Part shown: piece by piece, positions 16,834-25,510 of the stretch
Position numbering within the stretch: position 1 is the first letter of the stretch
Layout: each line of letters opens with the position of its first letter
DNA from: DASYXZ01 sp035946625
GTDB taxonomy: Bacteria; Acidobacteriota; Terriglobia; UBA7540
DNA length: 64,000 nt
Assembly (NCBI GenBank): GCA_035946625.1
Contig: DASYZE010000032.1
Span: 100,637 to 164,636, forward strand
Direction of reading: 5' to 3'
Position numbers and translations under genes: made by a program
The notes under the pieces: model-generated
Seen by the model: the letters and a program-made list of their open reading frames with translations, nothing else
What the model was told of the DNA's origin: nothing
Database searches by the model: none

Positions 16834-16920
16834 GCTGAGCACCTCCAGGTTTCCTCATTCGCCCGCTGGAAGTCCCGGCCGGAAACGCGTTGGGCGGTTC
16901 CGAGCAGACTTGATTGATAT

Positions 16921-17883
16921 ATGAGCGTCGTTTCTGAGCAACCCCGAACCACCCGGATTCACGACAAGATGAAGGTTCATCCGGGCCCTCCCACGCATTC
17001 AGGTTTTCTCAATGGAATGAGTGTGGACGTTGAAGATTATTTTCACGTCGAAGCTTTCGCCGACCGCATCCACCCCGACACATGGTCGCAGTACCCGCGC
17101 AGAGTTGCGGCCAATACTCGCCGGGTGCTGGAGATCTTTCAAGAATCCGGGGCGCGCGCCACCTTTTTTGTGCTTGGATTGGTGGCCGAACAAGAGCCCG
17201 CCCTGGTGCGGGAGATTGTGGCCGCAGGCCATGAAGTCGGTTGCCATAGTTATCTGCACCGGCGTGTATTTAATCTGACACCGCAAGAATTTCGCGAGGA
17301 TACTCGCCGAGCTCGAGGCATCATCGAAGACGCGGGAGGGGTCAAGGTGGTCGGCTATCGCGCACCGACTTTTTCGATTTCGGCAAAATCCCTCTGGGCG
17401 CTTGAGATCCTTGCCGAAGAAGGGTTCCTTTACGATTCCAGCGTTTTCCCAATCAGGCACGATCTTTATGGCATGCCCAATGCACCCAGGTTTCCCTTTC
17501 GCTGGGCATGCGGAGAGGGGCGCGTTCTTTATGAGATTCCCCCCTTGACTTTGCGTGTGCTCGGCCGCAACGTCGCTGTTGCTGGCGGGGGGCATTTGCG
17601 CATACTTCCCATGGCATTCACCCGCTGGGCCATGCGCCGCATTCGCCAGCGCGAAGGGCGGGCCGCGATCGTCTATTTCCATCCTTGGGAAGTCGACCCC
17701 GACCAGCCAAGACTGCCGGGGAAATTGAAGTCAAGGCTGCGCCACTACACCAATCTGCGCCGCATGGGCAACCGCGTGAGGGAAATTCTCAGGGGTGGCG
17801 AGTTTGTATCGCTGGGAGCATTCCTTGAAAGCCAAATTGAAAATGGCCAAATCCAAACAGAACTCAGTCCCAGCGCGGGCTAA
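16921..17883 (+). CDS. XrtA-type polysaccharide deacetylase (DUF3473 end)
   Basis: The 320-residue product has the NodB fold with SVDVEDYFHVEAF (catalytic Asp pair), the metal His pair in GCHSYLHRR and YRAPTFS, and a C-terminal extension with YFHPWEVDPDQPRLPG that is characteristic of deacetylases found in exosortase/PEP-CTERM loci. It should remove acetyl groups from amino sugars of the polysaccharide. No signal peptide is visible. It follows the sigma-54 activator by 87 bp; TGGGCGGTTCCGAGCA at 16891-16906 has GG-N10-GC spacing but otherwise fits the sigma-54 consensus poorly. Confidence 0.92.
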   Translation: MSVVSEQPRTTRIHDKMKVHPGPPTHSGFLNGMSVDVEDYFHVEAFADRIHPDTWSQYPRRVAANTRRVLEIFQESGARATFFVLGLVAEQEPALVREIVAAGHEVGCHSYLHRRVFNLTPQEFREDTRRARGIIEDAGGVKVVGYRAPTFSISAKSLWALEILAEEGFLYDSSVFPIRHDLYGMPNAPRFPFRWACGEGRVLYEIPPLTLRVLGRNVAVAGGGHLRILPMAFTRWAMRRIRQREGRAAIVYFHPWEVDPDQPRLPGKLKSRLRHYTNLRRMGNRVREILRGGEFVSLGAFLESQIENGQIQTELSPSAG

Positions 17884-18116
17884 CGCGGCTTTCGCCCCGG
17901 TAGGGTTCAACCCTCCAGGCGAGCTGTCTTCTTCCCGACGACATCCTGACTGCCTTTTCTTTCTTCAGTATAATCACGCTTTCGACTTGACAATCTGAAC
18001 AGCCAACGCCAAGATGTGTACAGGGGATTGCTCACGCCTGTAGTCTTGCTCTAATCGGGGCTTTTGAGCCCGGGCTAACCGCAAGATTTCCATGCGCTAA
18101 TTTCAGGAGGCATCAA

Positions 18117-19598
18117 ATGAAATTTACGGGCATTTGTGTCCGCGCTGCCCTGTGGGTGCTCGCTTCAACTGTTGTGGCATCGTTCATGTGGGCCCAACAA
18201 CCTCTCCCCCTCGATTATCACGCCGTATTCAGGACTCACGTACCTCACATCAACTCTCAGGCTGGCGCTAGCGGAGGGGCGGCATCAAATAACGGGAGGG
18301 CCTCCAATCTTTCAAATATGGGTGGCTCACCCGATACGGTGGGCCCCATGGTGACACTGACCACTTCGGCTCCCGAAGGTGAGGAATACATCGCAGTGGA
18401 TCCCACGAGCATGAACAATTTGGTGGCGGTCATCAGCGATTTTTCATTGCGCGGGGGCTACAACACAACCAAGTATGCGGTTTCGTTCAGCAACGGTGGA
18501 GCCGGGACCTGGTCCGAAAACTTTGTCCCCCTTTTGAATGGGAGTCCCGCCACCAGTGATTCGCAAACGTGGGAAGCCAACAGCGATCCAGTAGTAGCCA
18601 TCGACAAGAGCGGAAACGTCTTTGCGTCGAACCTATACCTTAACGGCAGCAATTCTGCCAACGGCCTCTACGTCAGCGTGGGGCAACTCACCAGTCCCGA
18701 TCTCGGCTTCAGCGTGGCGGGGACTTATCCGGTAGTCGCGAACCTATCACCCACCGCCGGCGTGGATGAAGATAAGGACTGGATGACGGTGGACAACACC
18801 AACCATGCGGCCACCTCAGGGAATGTCTATGTTTCCTGGACCCACTTCATTGGATCGGCCAGTAACATGATCTACTTTTCAAAGTCCATTGATCACGGGA
18901 AGACCTGGTCGGCTCCACTACAAGTAAGCGACGCGTGGCAGAATAACGCCGTGCAGGGCTCCCAGATGGCAGTGGGGCCGGGCGGCGAGTTGTACCTGGC
19001 ATACGAGGTTTTTTTTGTCGGCAACCAACGAGGGCTTTACCTGGTGAAATCGACAGACGGGGGGCAATCGTTCAGTCCTTCCGTGGCCATCACGCCGCTG
19101 TTCAATGAATTGAACTTCAATTCGACCTATCGCAAGAATAGTTTCCCTTCGCTGGCCGTGAGCCCGGTCAACGGAAACGTTTATGTGGTTTATTCCGACC
19201 AACCCAACCCTACCGTGGGCGCCGAAGTTGAGTTTATCCTTTCAAAAGATGGCGGAATCACCTTCACATCGCCGGTAGTGCTCAACAACCCCTCCCGAGG
19301 CCAGCAGTTTTTTCCCAGCATCGCCGTGGACGGTACAGGGGAAATTCACGTGAGTTGGTTCGACACCCGGAACAGCTCCAAGAACACATCTTCTTATGAT
19401 ATCTACGCCACCAACTCAGTCTCGGACGGAAGCAAGTTTTCCGCTAACGTGCGGGTTACTCCCGCCTCCATCGATGCCGGAAACACCGGCTTCATTGGGG
19501 ACTATATGGGCATAGCCGCCAGCGCCGGCTTTGCGCATCCGGTGTGGACCAGCGGTGGGTGGAACAACGGCTTGCTCAAAACTGCGACGCTCCATTAA
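18117..19598 (+). CDS. Secreted BNR-repeat (sialidase-fold) protein
   Basis: A signal peptide (hydrophobic ALWVLASTVVASFMWA, cleavage near AQQ) leads a 493-residue protein with BNR/Asp-box motifs: SIDHGKTWS, STDGGQSFS and SKDGGITFT, typical of six-bladed propellers of the sialidase kind. An AGGAGG site precedes the ATG. No PEP-CTERM or other sorting tail is present, so it is probably released or periplasmic. Catalytic residues of true sialidases cannot be assigned; the propeller may bind or cut glycans, which fits its place in an exopolysaccharide locus. Confidence 0.75.
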   Translation: MKFTGICVRAALWVLASTVVASFMWAQQPLPLDYHAVFRTHVPHINSQAGASGGAASNNGRASNLSNMGGSPDTVGPMVTLTTSAPEGEEYIAVDPTSMNNLVAVISDFSLRGGYNTTKYAVSFSNGGAGTWSENFVPLLNGSPATSDSQTWEANSDPVVAIDKSGNVFASNLYLNGSNSANGLYVSVGQLTSPDLGFSVAGTYPVVANLSPTAGVDEDKDWMTVDNTNHAATSGNVYVSWTHFIGSASNMIYFSKSIDHGKTWSAPLQVSDAWQNNAVQGSQMAVGPGGELYLAYEVFFVGNQRGLYLVKSTDGGQSFSPSVAITPLFNELNFNSTYRKNSFPSLAVSPVNGNVYVVYSDQPNPTVGAEVEFILSKDGGITFTSPVVLNNPSRGQQFFPSIAVDGTGEIHVSWFDTRNSSKNTSSYDIYATNSVSDGSKFSANVRVTPASIDAGNTGFIGDYMGIAASAGFAHPVWTSGGWNNGLLKTATLH

Positions 19599-20068
19599 GC
19601 GCTGATTCGGAATTATTACCGAACCTCTGGCGACTCTCGCGGCAACCGCTACCATAGCTCGCAACCAATGCAACAGGAATTCCCATGCCGCTGTGCATGG
19701 GTCAATTCGTTTCCATGAGCACTTTTCTGCGGGAGTATTGGGCTTCAGGAAGCCTGCCGATTGGGCCTCATGCCGCTGAACACAGGCCTGCCCCCCCTAA
19801 ACAGCCGACAAACAAGTAAGATTCTTGTGGGCAAACCAACCCAGCCCATAATCGTGCAAAAAGCCGGCTTGGTATCTGGACTTTAAAAGAGGTAGTAAGG
19901 GACTTGGATTTATGTGCAGGAAACTTCACATTTCAAATTTGACTTGGCTGCCAAACAGTCCGCATCTCATTGAAAACAAGCAATTATCATTAGTATTTAG
20001 TTTGGAGGCCAGCGTGCTTAGCTTGTAAGTGCAATTCAAATTCTGGGTGAATCCAAGGAGCGTCTGAC
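19599..20068 (+). other. Intergenic region with the promoter of the first PEP-CTERM gene
   Basis: No gene was seen. The last 70 bp hold a sigma-54-like site (20003-20018) and the AAGGAG ribosome site; the rest has AT-rich stretches without clear structure. Confidence 0.5.
20003..20018 (+). promoter_or_regulatory. Candidate sigma-54 promoter of PEP-CTERM gene 1
   Basis: TGGAGGCCAGCGTGCT keeps the invariant GG-N10-GC spacing and lies 51 nt before the ATG, but its -24 element is not TGGCAC. Support comes mainly from position and from similar sites ahead of other genes of the system. Confidence 0.5.
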
Positions 20069-20716
20069 ATGAAGAAAATGGCTTATCTGTTAGCTGTATG
20101 CTTGTTTTTGTTGCCCGCGGCCGCATTAGCTGACACAATCGACTTTAACACTGGCGGCGGTGGCGGCACTTGGAGTTGGAATGGTGCGGGGACTAGCTTG
20201 GTGGGTCTCGGCATTAACCTTGTTTCGGCGTCCACAGTGCCCCCAAATGCCAATTCTCCGCAAGTGTTGGCTGGGTCGAGCCTCTCTTGGACTACGGGAG
20301 CGGCAGGCAGCGTCAACCTGAGCAACCCTGTAGTCGCGGACTTTGGTTCCGGTGGAACCATTAGCATAGCAGGCTGCGGAGGGACCTGCCTTACGGGTAC
20401 TCTTACTGGTGGCGATGTCCAGTATTTTGGCCCGGTGGGCGGCGATGTAGTCTACATCAGCTTTGTGAATGCAACCATCAATTCGGCTGTGTTTACTGCG
20501 CTAGGGATAGCGCCCGATTCTGGTTTATACAACGGTGGGCTTTCGATTAACTTGGGAGCGGTAGGTACCAACTGCAACGAGTCTACGTACTGCGGGTCGT
20601 GGGCCAGCGCGGATTTGAAATTGAACCCGGTGCCCGAGCCAGGTAGCCTTGCATTGTTTGGAACTGGCCTCCTGGGCATGGCGGGCTTCTTGCGCCGCAA
20701 ATTCGCCCGACTCTAA
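20069..20716 (+). CDS. PEP-CTERM sorting protein 1
   Basis: The 215-residue exported protein has a Sec signal peptide (YLLAVCLFLLPAAALA) and a Gly/Thr/Asn-rich, presumably beta-rich body. It ends in the exosortase signal VPEPGSLALFGTGLLGMAGF followed by the basic tail LRRKFARL. In this family the exosortase cleaves near PEP and may attach the protein to a surface glycan. The sorting tail is almost identical to that of the second PEP-CTERM protein although the bodies differ. AAGGAG precedes the ATG and a strong terminator follows the gene, so it is a single-gene unit. Confidence 0.93.
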   Translation: MKKMAYLLAVCLFLLPAAALADTIDFNTGGGGGTWSWNGAGTSLVGLGINLVSASTVPPNANSPQVLAGSSLSWTTGAAGSVNLSNPVVADFGSGGTISIAGCGGTCLTGTLTGGDVQYFGPVGGDVVYISFVNATINSAVFTALGIAPDSGLYNGGLSINLGAVGTNCNESTYCGSWASADLKLNPVPEPGSLALFGTGLLGMAGFLRRKFARL

Positions 20717-20760
20717 GCCTTACTCGCTTCCCTTCTCTCTGATCTCCTTGCTTTCTCCCA

Positions 20761-20795
20761 AGCCCCTCGGTCCAACCCGAGGGGCTTTGCTTTTC
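20761..20795 (+). terminator. Rho-independent terminator after PEP-CTERM gene 1
   Basis: AGCCCCTCGG (20761-20770) pairs perfectly with CCGAGGGGCT (20777-20786) around a 6-nt loop, followed by TTGCTTTT. Confidence 0.88.
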
Positions 20796-20798
20796 TGC

Positions 20799-20902
20799 GT
20801 AGGGGCAGGCCTTGTGCCTGCCCTTTTCTTTAGGACACGGACAAGCGTCGGAGGAACGGCAACAAAGGGCACCCATCCGTCAGCTGACGGAGGTGCCCCT
20901 AC
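20799..20902. repeat. REPIN-like element 1 (104 bp)
   Basis: Bounded by inverted GTAGGGGC (left) and GCCCCTAC (right); each end also forms its own hairpin (GGGCAGGCC-TTGT-GCCTGCCC at the left, CCGTCAGCTGACGG inside the right). Confidence 0.8.
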
Positions 20903-20914
20903 GGTGGGGAATAT

Positions 20915-21008
20915 GTAGGGGCAGGCACAAGGCCTGCCCCTTTCTTCTTGGACACGGACAATGTTCGCCGGAACGACATCAAAAGGCGCCCACAAGGGGC
21001 GCCCCTAC
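20915..21008. repeat. REPIN-like element 2 (94 bp)
   Basis: Same GTAGGGGC...GCCCCTAC ends. Its interior shares 'ggacacggacaa' with element 1. It stops 6 bp from the stop codon of the TPR gene. Confidence 0.8.
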
Positions 21009-21014
21009 TTCAGG

Positions 21015-23297
21015 TTATCCGCCGAGCACGGTGAGCGCCTTGCGAATATCGTCGGCGTGCGGATACTTCGGGTCGATTTGCAGCGCGCGCTCCAGATGTT
21101 CTTTGGCTTGCGCGCGATCGTTGGCGCCCTCGTAAGCCATGCCCAAGTGGTATTGATAATTAGGGTTATTCGGTTCCGCTTTCGCAGCTCCTTCCAGAAG
21201 GTCGATGGCCAGCCGGTAGGAAGCCTTTTGATAATACGCCCAGGCCAGGGTGTCCGCAGAGTAGGGTGAGTTTGGCAATCCGCGACGGGCCACTTGCGCG
21301 TAACTGAGGGCCACGTCACTATTGCCACCATGCTCGAGCAGCAAGTAGGCCAGATTATTAGCGGCCAGGGGATAGTCGGGGACGATCTGCAGCGCCTTCT
21401 GATAAAGGGTCTGCGCCTTCTGCCAGTTGCCCCGTGAATCTTCCAGGATGCCCAGCATCATCACAGGGCGAACGTCGCGCGGGTATCTTTGAATCATGGT
21501 CTCATAGTCCGCCACCGCTTTGTCAGCGGATCCCCGCGCGGCCTGAACCCGGGCCAGCAACAAGAATGCATTGCCATTATTGGGGTCGAGCTCGACTGCC
21601 TTCTGCAATGCCGCTTCAGCCTTGTCCGGTTCCTTGTTTCCCATCAAGAGTGTGCCCAACAAAGCGTAAAAAGTGCTGTTGTTGGGCGCCTTGGAGATTT
21701 GCGCGTTCACCCGGTCCAGGGCCTTCGGGATCTGTTTTTGCTGGATGTCAATTGCCACCAGGTCCTGAAGGGCTTCGCTCGAATTCGGATTGAGCGTCAG
21801 GGCCTGTTCGAATAGCTTTTCGGCCTCGGGGGAACGTTTTTGGAGGAGCCGCAACACGCCCATGCTGGTGTAAGCTGCCGGGTCCTGAGGCGCTAATTCC
21901 ATGGCCTTTTTCAGGTCGGCCTCAGCGCCCGCAGCATCCTTCTTCATCATTCTTGCATTTGAACGCAAGAGGTATCCCTTGGGATAGGCGGGCGCGGCCT
22001 CAATGAGTTTTTGGCTGACTTGCTCAAGCATGTCCGCATCACCCTTGCGCACCGCAACTTGCGCCAAGGCCTCGAGTGGGCCGGTCATGTTGGGGCGGAG
22101 TTTGACCGCGGCTTGCCACTCGGAAGTAGCCTGTCCCACGTCGCCGGATTGCGCGAAGGCGATCCCGAGCTGGTAATGGGCGATGGCATTGTTGGGATCA
22201 GCTTTCAGTGCCGACTGCAACAAGGGGATTGCATCTGCGGATTTGGATTCCCGGTTAAAAATCTCGGCCCGGTAGATTTGTCCGTCCAGATCTTTGGAAT
22301 CGTTCTTCAGAATCTCGTCATTTAGTTTCGCGGCATCGGCCAACTGGTTTTTTAGAATCAGGAGCTCGATGTAATTCTTCTTCACGCGCAGGTCTTTGGG
22401 GTGGGCTTGATAAAGCGAGGCATATTCAGCTAAAGCCTTGTCGTTTTCACCAAAGCTGAAGTAATAGTCGCCCAGCATTCGATAGGCTTCGGAATTGTCG
22501 GGCATCTTGCTCTTGGCGTCCTTCAAGACTTGTTCCGCTTTGTCCGGTTGTTTTTGAGCGATATCAAGGCGCGCCAGGGCGGCGTAGGTGGCCGGGTTCT
22601 TGGGATTAAGATCCATGGCGTGGCGCAATTGCTCCTCGGCTTCGGACCAGCGCTTTTGCTGCCCGTAAAAGCTGGCCAGGGCCATCAGGGCCGGCACCGA
22701 CTTGGGATCGAGTTGAACGGCCTTCTTCAAGCTCGCTTCGGCCGCCGCCGGTTGCTTGGCAATTTCCTGCAATCCACCAAGGTTCAGATAGGACTTGGAG
22801 AGGTTGGGATTGAGCTGGACGGCCGCTTGCATTTGTGCCAACGATTCATCCGGTTTTCCTTCGCCGGCCAGGGCGTCGGCCAGCAGGGTGTGAGCGTCCA
22901 CATTATCGGGTTCGGCGGCGACCACGATCTTGGCTTGCTCTTCCGCCTTCTTAAATTCTCGTCCCGCAAAAAGAAGATTGCCAAGATCCACGCGAGCCTT
23001 GTTATTCTTGGGAGCAAGATCGACGGTGCGCTGCAACTCCGCGTAAGCCTGGTTGAAGATTTTCAATTTCATGTAGCACTGCGCCAGTTGGTAGTGTGCG
23101 TCCGCGTAAGCGGGGTCTATCTTGATGGCATTTTGGAATTGGATGGCCGCTTCGCGGTACTTCTCGGTTTGGAAGTAACGCGTGCCACTGTCAAAGTAGG
23201 CGTGTTTTTCCTTGTTGGGATCGTGCGAACATCCCGCCACAAAAGCTGCCAGCAGGACGATAACCAACCCATAGCGCAATGCATATCGGTTTTTCAT
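21015..23297 (-). CDS. prsT: TPR-repeat lipoprotein of the PEP-CTERM system (PrsT-like)
   Basis: The 760-residue protein is almost entirely tandem tetratricopeptide repeats (patterns such as AYADAHYQLAQCYMKLK and YPLAANNLAYLLLEHGG), more than fifteen units. The N-terminus MKNRYALRYGL...LLAAFVAGCSHD is a lipoprotein signal with the lipobox Cys in VAGC, so it is probably anchored in the outer membrane facing the periplasm. Start ATG 23297 is preferred to the frame's first codon at 23312 because GGAG precedes it. Long TPR lipoproteins accompany exosortase and exopolysaccharide export genes and probably scaffold the export complex. Its promoter is not obvious. Confidence 0.88.
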   Translation of the reverse strand: MKNRYALRYGLVIVLLAAFVAGCSHDPNKEKHAYFDSGTRYFQTEKYREAAIQFQNAIKIDPAYADAHYQLAQCYMKLKIFNQAYAELQRTVDLAPKNNKARVDLGNLLFAGREFKKAEEQAKIVVAAEPDNVDAHTLLADALAGEGKPDESLAQMQAAVQLNPNLSKSYLNLGGLQEIAKQPAAAEASLKKAVQLDPKSVPALMALASFYGQQKRWSEAEEQLRHAMDLNPKNPATYAALARLDIAQKQPDKAEQVLKDAKSKMPDNSEAYRMLGDYYFSFGENDKALAEYASLYQAHPKDLRVKKNYIELLILKNQLADAAKLNDEILKNDSKDLDGQIYRAEIFNRESKSADAIPLLQSALKADPNNAIAHYQLGIAFAQSGDVGQATSEWQAAVKLRPNMTGPLEALAQVAVRKGDADMLEQVSQKLIEAAPAYPKGYLLRSNARMMKKDAAGAEADLKKAMELAPQDPAAYTSMGVLRLLQKRSPEAEKLFEQALTLNPNSSEALQDLVAIDIQQKQIPKALDRVNAQISKAPNNSTFYALLGTLLMGNKEPDKAEAALQKAVELDPNNGNAFLLLARVQAARGSADKAVADYETMIQRYPRDVRPVMMLGILEDSRGNWQKAQTLYQKALQIVPDYPLAANNLAYLLLEHGGNSDVALSYAQVARRGLPNSPYSADTLAWAYYQKASYRLAIDLLEGAAKAEPNNPNYQYHLGMAYEGANDRAQAKEHLERALQIDPKYPHADDIRKALTVLGG

Positions 23298-23365
23298 AAC
23301 GGCATTCTCCAACTGAGGCTCTTGTTCCTCAATGCGAATAGATTAGCAGATTCCCAGCGCAACTG

Positions 23366-23452
23366 GTAGGGGCACCCCTTGTGGGTGCCCTTTTGGTGTG
23401 GGATTATATTCAGACGGAAAACAAAAAGGGCACCCACAAGGGGTGCCCCTAC
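23366..23452. repeat. REPIN-like element 3 (87 bp)
   Basis: GTAGGGGCACCCCTTGTGGG at the left end and its inverted copy ending GCCCCTAC at the right. It lies between the TPR gene and the terminator of PEP-CTERM gene 2. Confidence 0.82.
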
Positions 23453-23456
23453 AAGG

Positions 23457-23499
23457 AAAAGGCCCCGGTCACGCTTTCGCGGAACCGAGGCCTTTTCAA
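23457..23499 (-). terminator. Terminator of PEP-CTERM gene 2
   Basis: AAAAGGCC and GGCCTTTT arms, extended by CGGT/ACCG after one mismatch, enclose a 14-nt loop; the A/T-rich outer ends give a U-run in either direction. It lies 33 bp past the stop codon. Confidence 0.75.
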
Positions 23500-23532
23500 G
23501 GGTGGAATGATTCAATGACTGACCTAAAACTA

Positions 23533-24165
23533 TTACGAAAGCAGCTTGCGTCGCAGGAAGCCTGCCATGCCGAGGATCCCTGTGCCGAACAGGGCCAGCG
23601 AGCCGGGCTCGGGAACCGGAGTGCTGCCATCAATATCTTGGGAAAGCAGGTTGTGCGACCCATCCCCTTTAACGACGCCACCTTGGTTGGGGCTGCCAAG
23701 AGCTTGCACGTGAACTGCCGAGAACGAAGTTCCGGACGCCATCGTTACATCCACCGTCCAGCTGTAAGTGTTGCCGTTCAGTTCCAGTCCTGGGTTAATG
23801 TTCCAGCAGGCGGATTCTGTTACATTACCTGCACAAGCACCAGCGCCAGGGTTTATTGGACCAGTTGACAGCGAGGTGTCAGTAGGATCCATGGCAAATG
23901 CGGTTGCGTTGTTGCCCCAGCCTCCCGTTTTGGCACTGACGAGGGACACGCCCATCAAGAAATATGGAGTGCCAGCGGTGGTGTTCGCGGTAACCACCGT
24001 AATAGTCACGTCAAAGACGTTCCCTGCGTCTCCGCCGGAGTCTGGCGCGATGCTCACTGACCAGACATCGCCAGCAGTGTCTGTAAATGAGTCGGCCTTC
24101 GCCATTGAACCCAGAGCAAGCACCAGAACAGCCGCTGAGAGTAAGCTAAAAACTTTGTTCTTCAT
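23533..24165 (-). CDS. PEP-CTERM sorting protein 2
   Basis: This 210-residue exported protein has a signal peptide (LLSAAVLVLALGSMAKA) and a Thr/Gly/Asn-rich body with two Cys (GACAGN, SACWN) that could form a disulphide. The sorting tail is VPEPGSLALFGTGILGMAGF then LRRKLLS, nearly the same as in PEP-CTERM protein 1. It is transcribed alone, from a very good sigma-54 site 135 nt upstream to its own terminator. The body has no domain I recognise. It is a likely substrate of the exosortase encoded 1.3 kb upstream. Confidence 0.93.
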   Translation of the reverse strand: MKNKVFSLLSAAVLVLALGSMAKADSFTDTAGDVWSVSIAPDSGGDAGNVFDVTITVVTANTTAGTPYFLMGVSLVSAKTGGWGNNATAFAMDPTDTSLSTGPINPGAGACAGNVTESACWNINPGLELNGNTYSWTVDVTMASGTSFSAVHVQALGSPNQGGVVKGDGSHNLLSQDIDGSTPVPEPGSLALFGTGILGMAGFLRRKLLS

Positions 24166-24299
24166 CGAATTTCCTCCACCCCTATCCTACAGATTGAGAC
24201 CCGATCATTTGGGCCTTCAAGCTTTTTAAGCCAGGCAGAATTATGAGTTCAGACTACCCTTTTTACTTCGTATGGCATTTGCGAAGACGCCATGCTAGT

Positions 24300-24315
24300 A
24301 GCAATCGACCCGCCA
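24300..24315 (-). promoter_or_regulatory. Sigma-54 promoter of PEP-CTERM gene 2
   Basis: On the minus strand TGGCGGGTCGATTGCT has TGGC at -24, exact TTGCT at -12 and GG-N10-GC spacing. It is about 135 nt before the start codon. Confidence 0.7.
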
Positions 24316-24473
24316 ATCTGCAGTTTTCGGCGCACGGCTAACAAATTCCTATAAGTCAGCCATTATCAAGCAGATGCGAATTGCCCACGGGATTTCAATT
24401 TTGGAATCGGGGGTTTGGTGGACCGATGATGTGCACAATGCTTCACTTAAATGGCTAACAGTTTCAATGAATC

Positions 24474-24568
24474 GTAGGGGCACCTCCGTCACCTGACGGA
24501 TGGGTACCCTCCTGCACGCCAAGAAGGAATAAGGGTAGCCATCCGTCAGGTGACGGAGGCGCCCCTAC
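24474..24568. repeat. REPIN-like element 4 (95 bp)
   Basis: GTAGGGGCACCTCCGTCACC at the left and its near inverse (ggtgacggaggcGCCCCTAC) at the right; it can fold as one long hairpin. Confidence 0.82.
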
Positions 24569-24698
24569 CGTTAATCTATTATTTCCAGTTAGATGTGGCT
24601 ATTAATGGGCATCCATACGCAATGGCTGAGTCTGAATTCGCCATGGGGATTTGGCTGATGTGGAATGGACTTACCGTCCGGTGGAAAGCCATTTCCCT

Positions 24699-24860
24699 GT
24701 AGGGGCACCCCTTGTGGGTGCCCTTTTGCATGCCGAGAAGAAAAATGGCAAGTACGAGGGCTGGAAAATTTAGGGCAGGGACGACAGGAAGAATAACGAC
24801 AAGCAAGAGGGCACGCACGAGGGCAGGAAGAAAAAAGGGCACCCCAAGGGGTGCCCCTAC
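24699..24860. repeat. REPIN-like element 5 (162 bp), supplies the epsI stop codon
   Basis: GTAGGGGCACCCCTTGTGGG at 24699 and an inverted end GGGGTGCCCCTAC finishing at 24860. Its interior has imperfect 'acgagggc(t/a)gg' repeats. The TAG that ends epsI (minus strand, 24859-24857) is part of the element's terminal GTAGGGGC. Confidence 0.8.
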
Positions 24861-25510
24861 TTCGGAACGTACTGGACGAGGAGGGGGTCGACGTCCTGAA
24901 TTAATGCGACCGCACGCTGCTCCGCGCTTGCCACAGTTTCGTTCTGTGCGATGGGGGTCATAAAGCGCACCAAAGCGCCATCGCTTCGGTTCAATCTGAT
25001 GGCATCGGCTACCAGGTAGAATTTTGCCCAGTACTCGCTGGGGATCACTCTCCCATGAGCCTGATACCAGTAGAGCACCAATTGGCGGTCCAATCCCTTG
25101 GCGATGACGTAGCGGTTTACCCTGATGTTGCCGGAACCCGGAATCGACAGCGAGACGCGGCTGAATTCAACCGGCGTCCATCCGGCGCCAGGAAGGCAAT
25201 TTTGCGGAGAGTGCATGGTGCTGCCCGTCCGTTGGGTGGGGAAATAAGCCAGGAAGAAATCAACCGGGAATTCGTTGGGACTGCGGCTAAAACTGCGCTC
25301 AACAAACTCCCCGTCACCAAGCACGTTAAGCGCCCACTGTGGGATGGGAATGTCCCTTCCTTTCCAATTGCCCACTTGCAAGGGAAACTCGGAAGGCGGG
25401 CGTGCCGGAGCCAAAGTTTCCGCCTTGCTTCTGGAACGCAGAAAGACGGCGGTGCCGCCGATCAAGACAACGGCAAGCGAGAAACGGATCCACTTGTTCT
25501 TCTCAGTCAC
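24857..25510 (-). CDS. epsI: EpsI-family exosortase partner
   Basis: The 217-residue protein has one N-terminal membrane segment (FSLAVVLIGGTAVFL) and the family motif HSPQNCLPGAGW near residue 100. EpsI proteins are encoded next to, or fused with, the exosortase and are needed for exopolysaccharide formation; their biochemical role is not settled. The GTG start overlaps the TGA of the exosortase gene (GTGA), so translation is coupled. The C-terminus (QYVPK) stops in a codon formed by a REPIN-like repeat, so the original stop and perhaps a few residues may have been replaced. Confidence 0.9.
   Translation of the reverse strand: MTEKNKWIRFSLAVVLIGGTAVFLRSRSKAETLAPARPPSEFPLQVGNWKGRDIPIPQWALNVLGDGEFVERSFSRSPNEFPVDFFLAYFPTQRTGSTMHSPQNCLPGAGWTPVEFSRVSLSIPGSGNIRVNRYVIAKGLDRQLVLYWYQAHGRVIPSEYWAKFYLVADAIRLNRSDGALVRFMTPIAQNETVASAEQRAVALIQDVDPLLVQYVPK

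Larger units (their letters stand above)
24166..24856. other. Long spacer with sigma-54 promoter and two REPIN-like elements
   Basis: Contains the promoter of PEP-CTERM gene 2 (24300-24315), element 4 (24474-24568) and nearly all of element 5 (24699-24860). The frame 24579-24842 (minus) is made of repeat sequence and is not taken as a gene. Confidence 0.65.

Noticed and set aside
20720..20995. Frames on both strands after PEP-CTERM gene 1
   Set aside because: They span the terminator and REPIN-like elements 1 and 2.
22530..23369. 279-codon plus-strand frame opposite the TPR gene
   Set aside because: Antisense shadow of a strongly periodic TPR sequence; the minus-strand reading has signal peptide, lipobox and repeats.
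24579..24842. Possible 87-codon gene on the minus strand
   Set aside because: It lies largely inside REPIN-like element 5, and its middle is repeat sequence.
20799..24860. CRISPR array as an explanation for the clustered repeats
   Set aside because: The repeats are inverted pairs at irregular distances, not evenly spaced direct repeats, and no cas gene is present.
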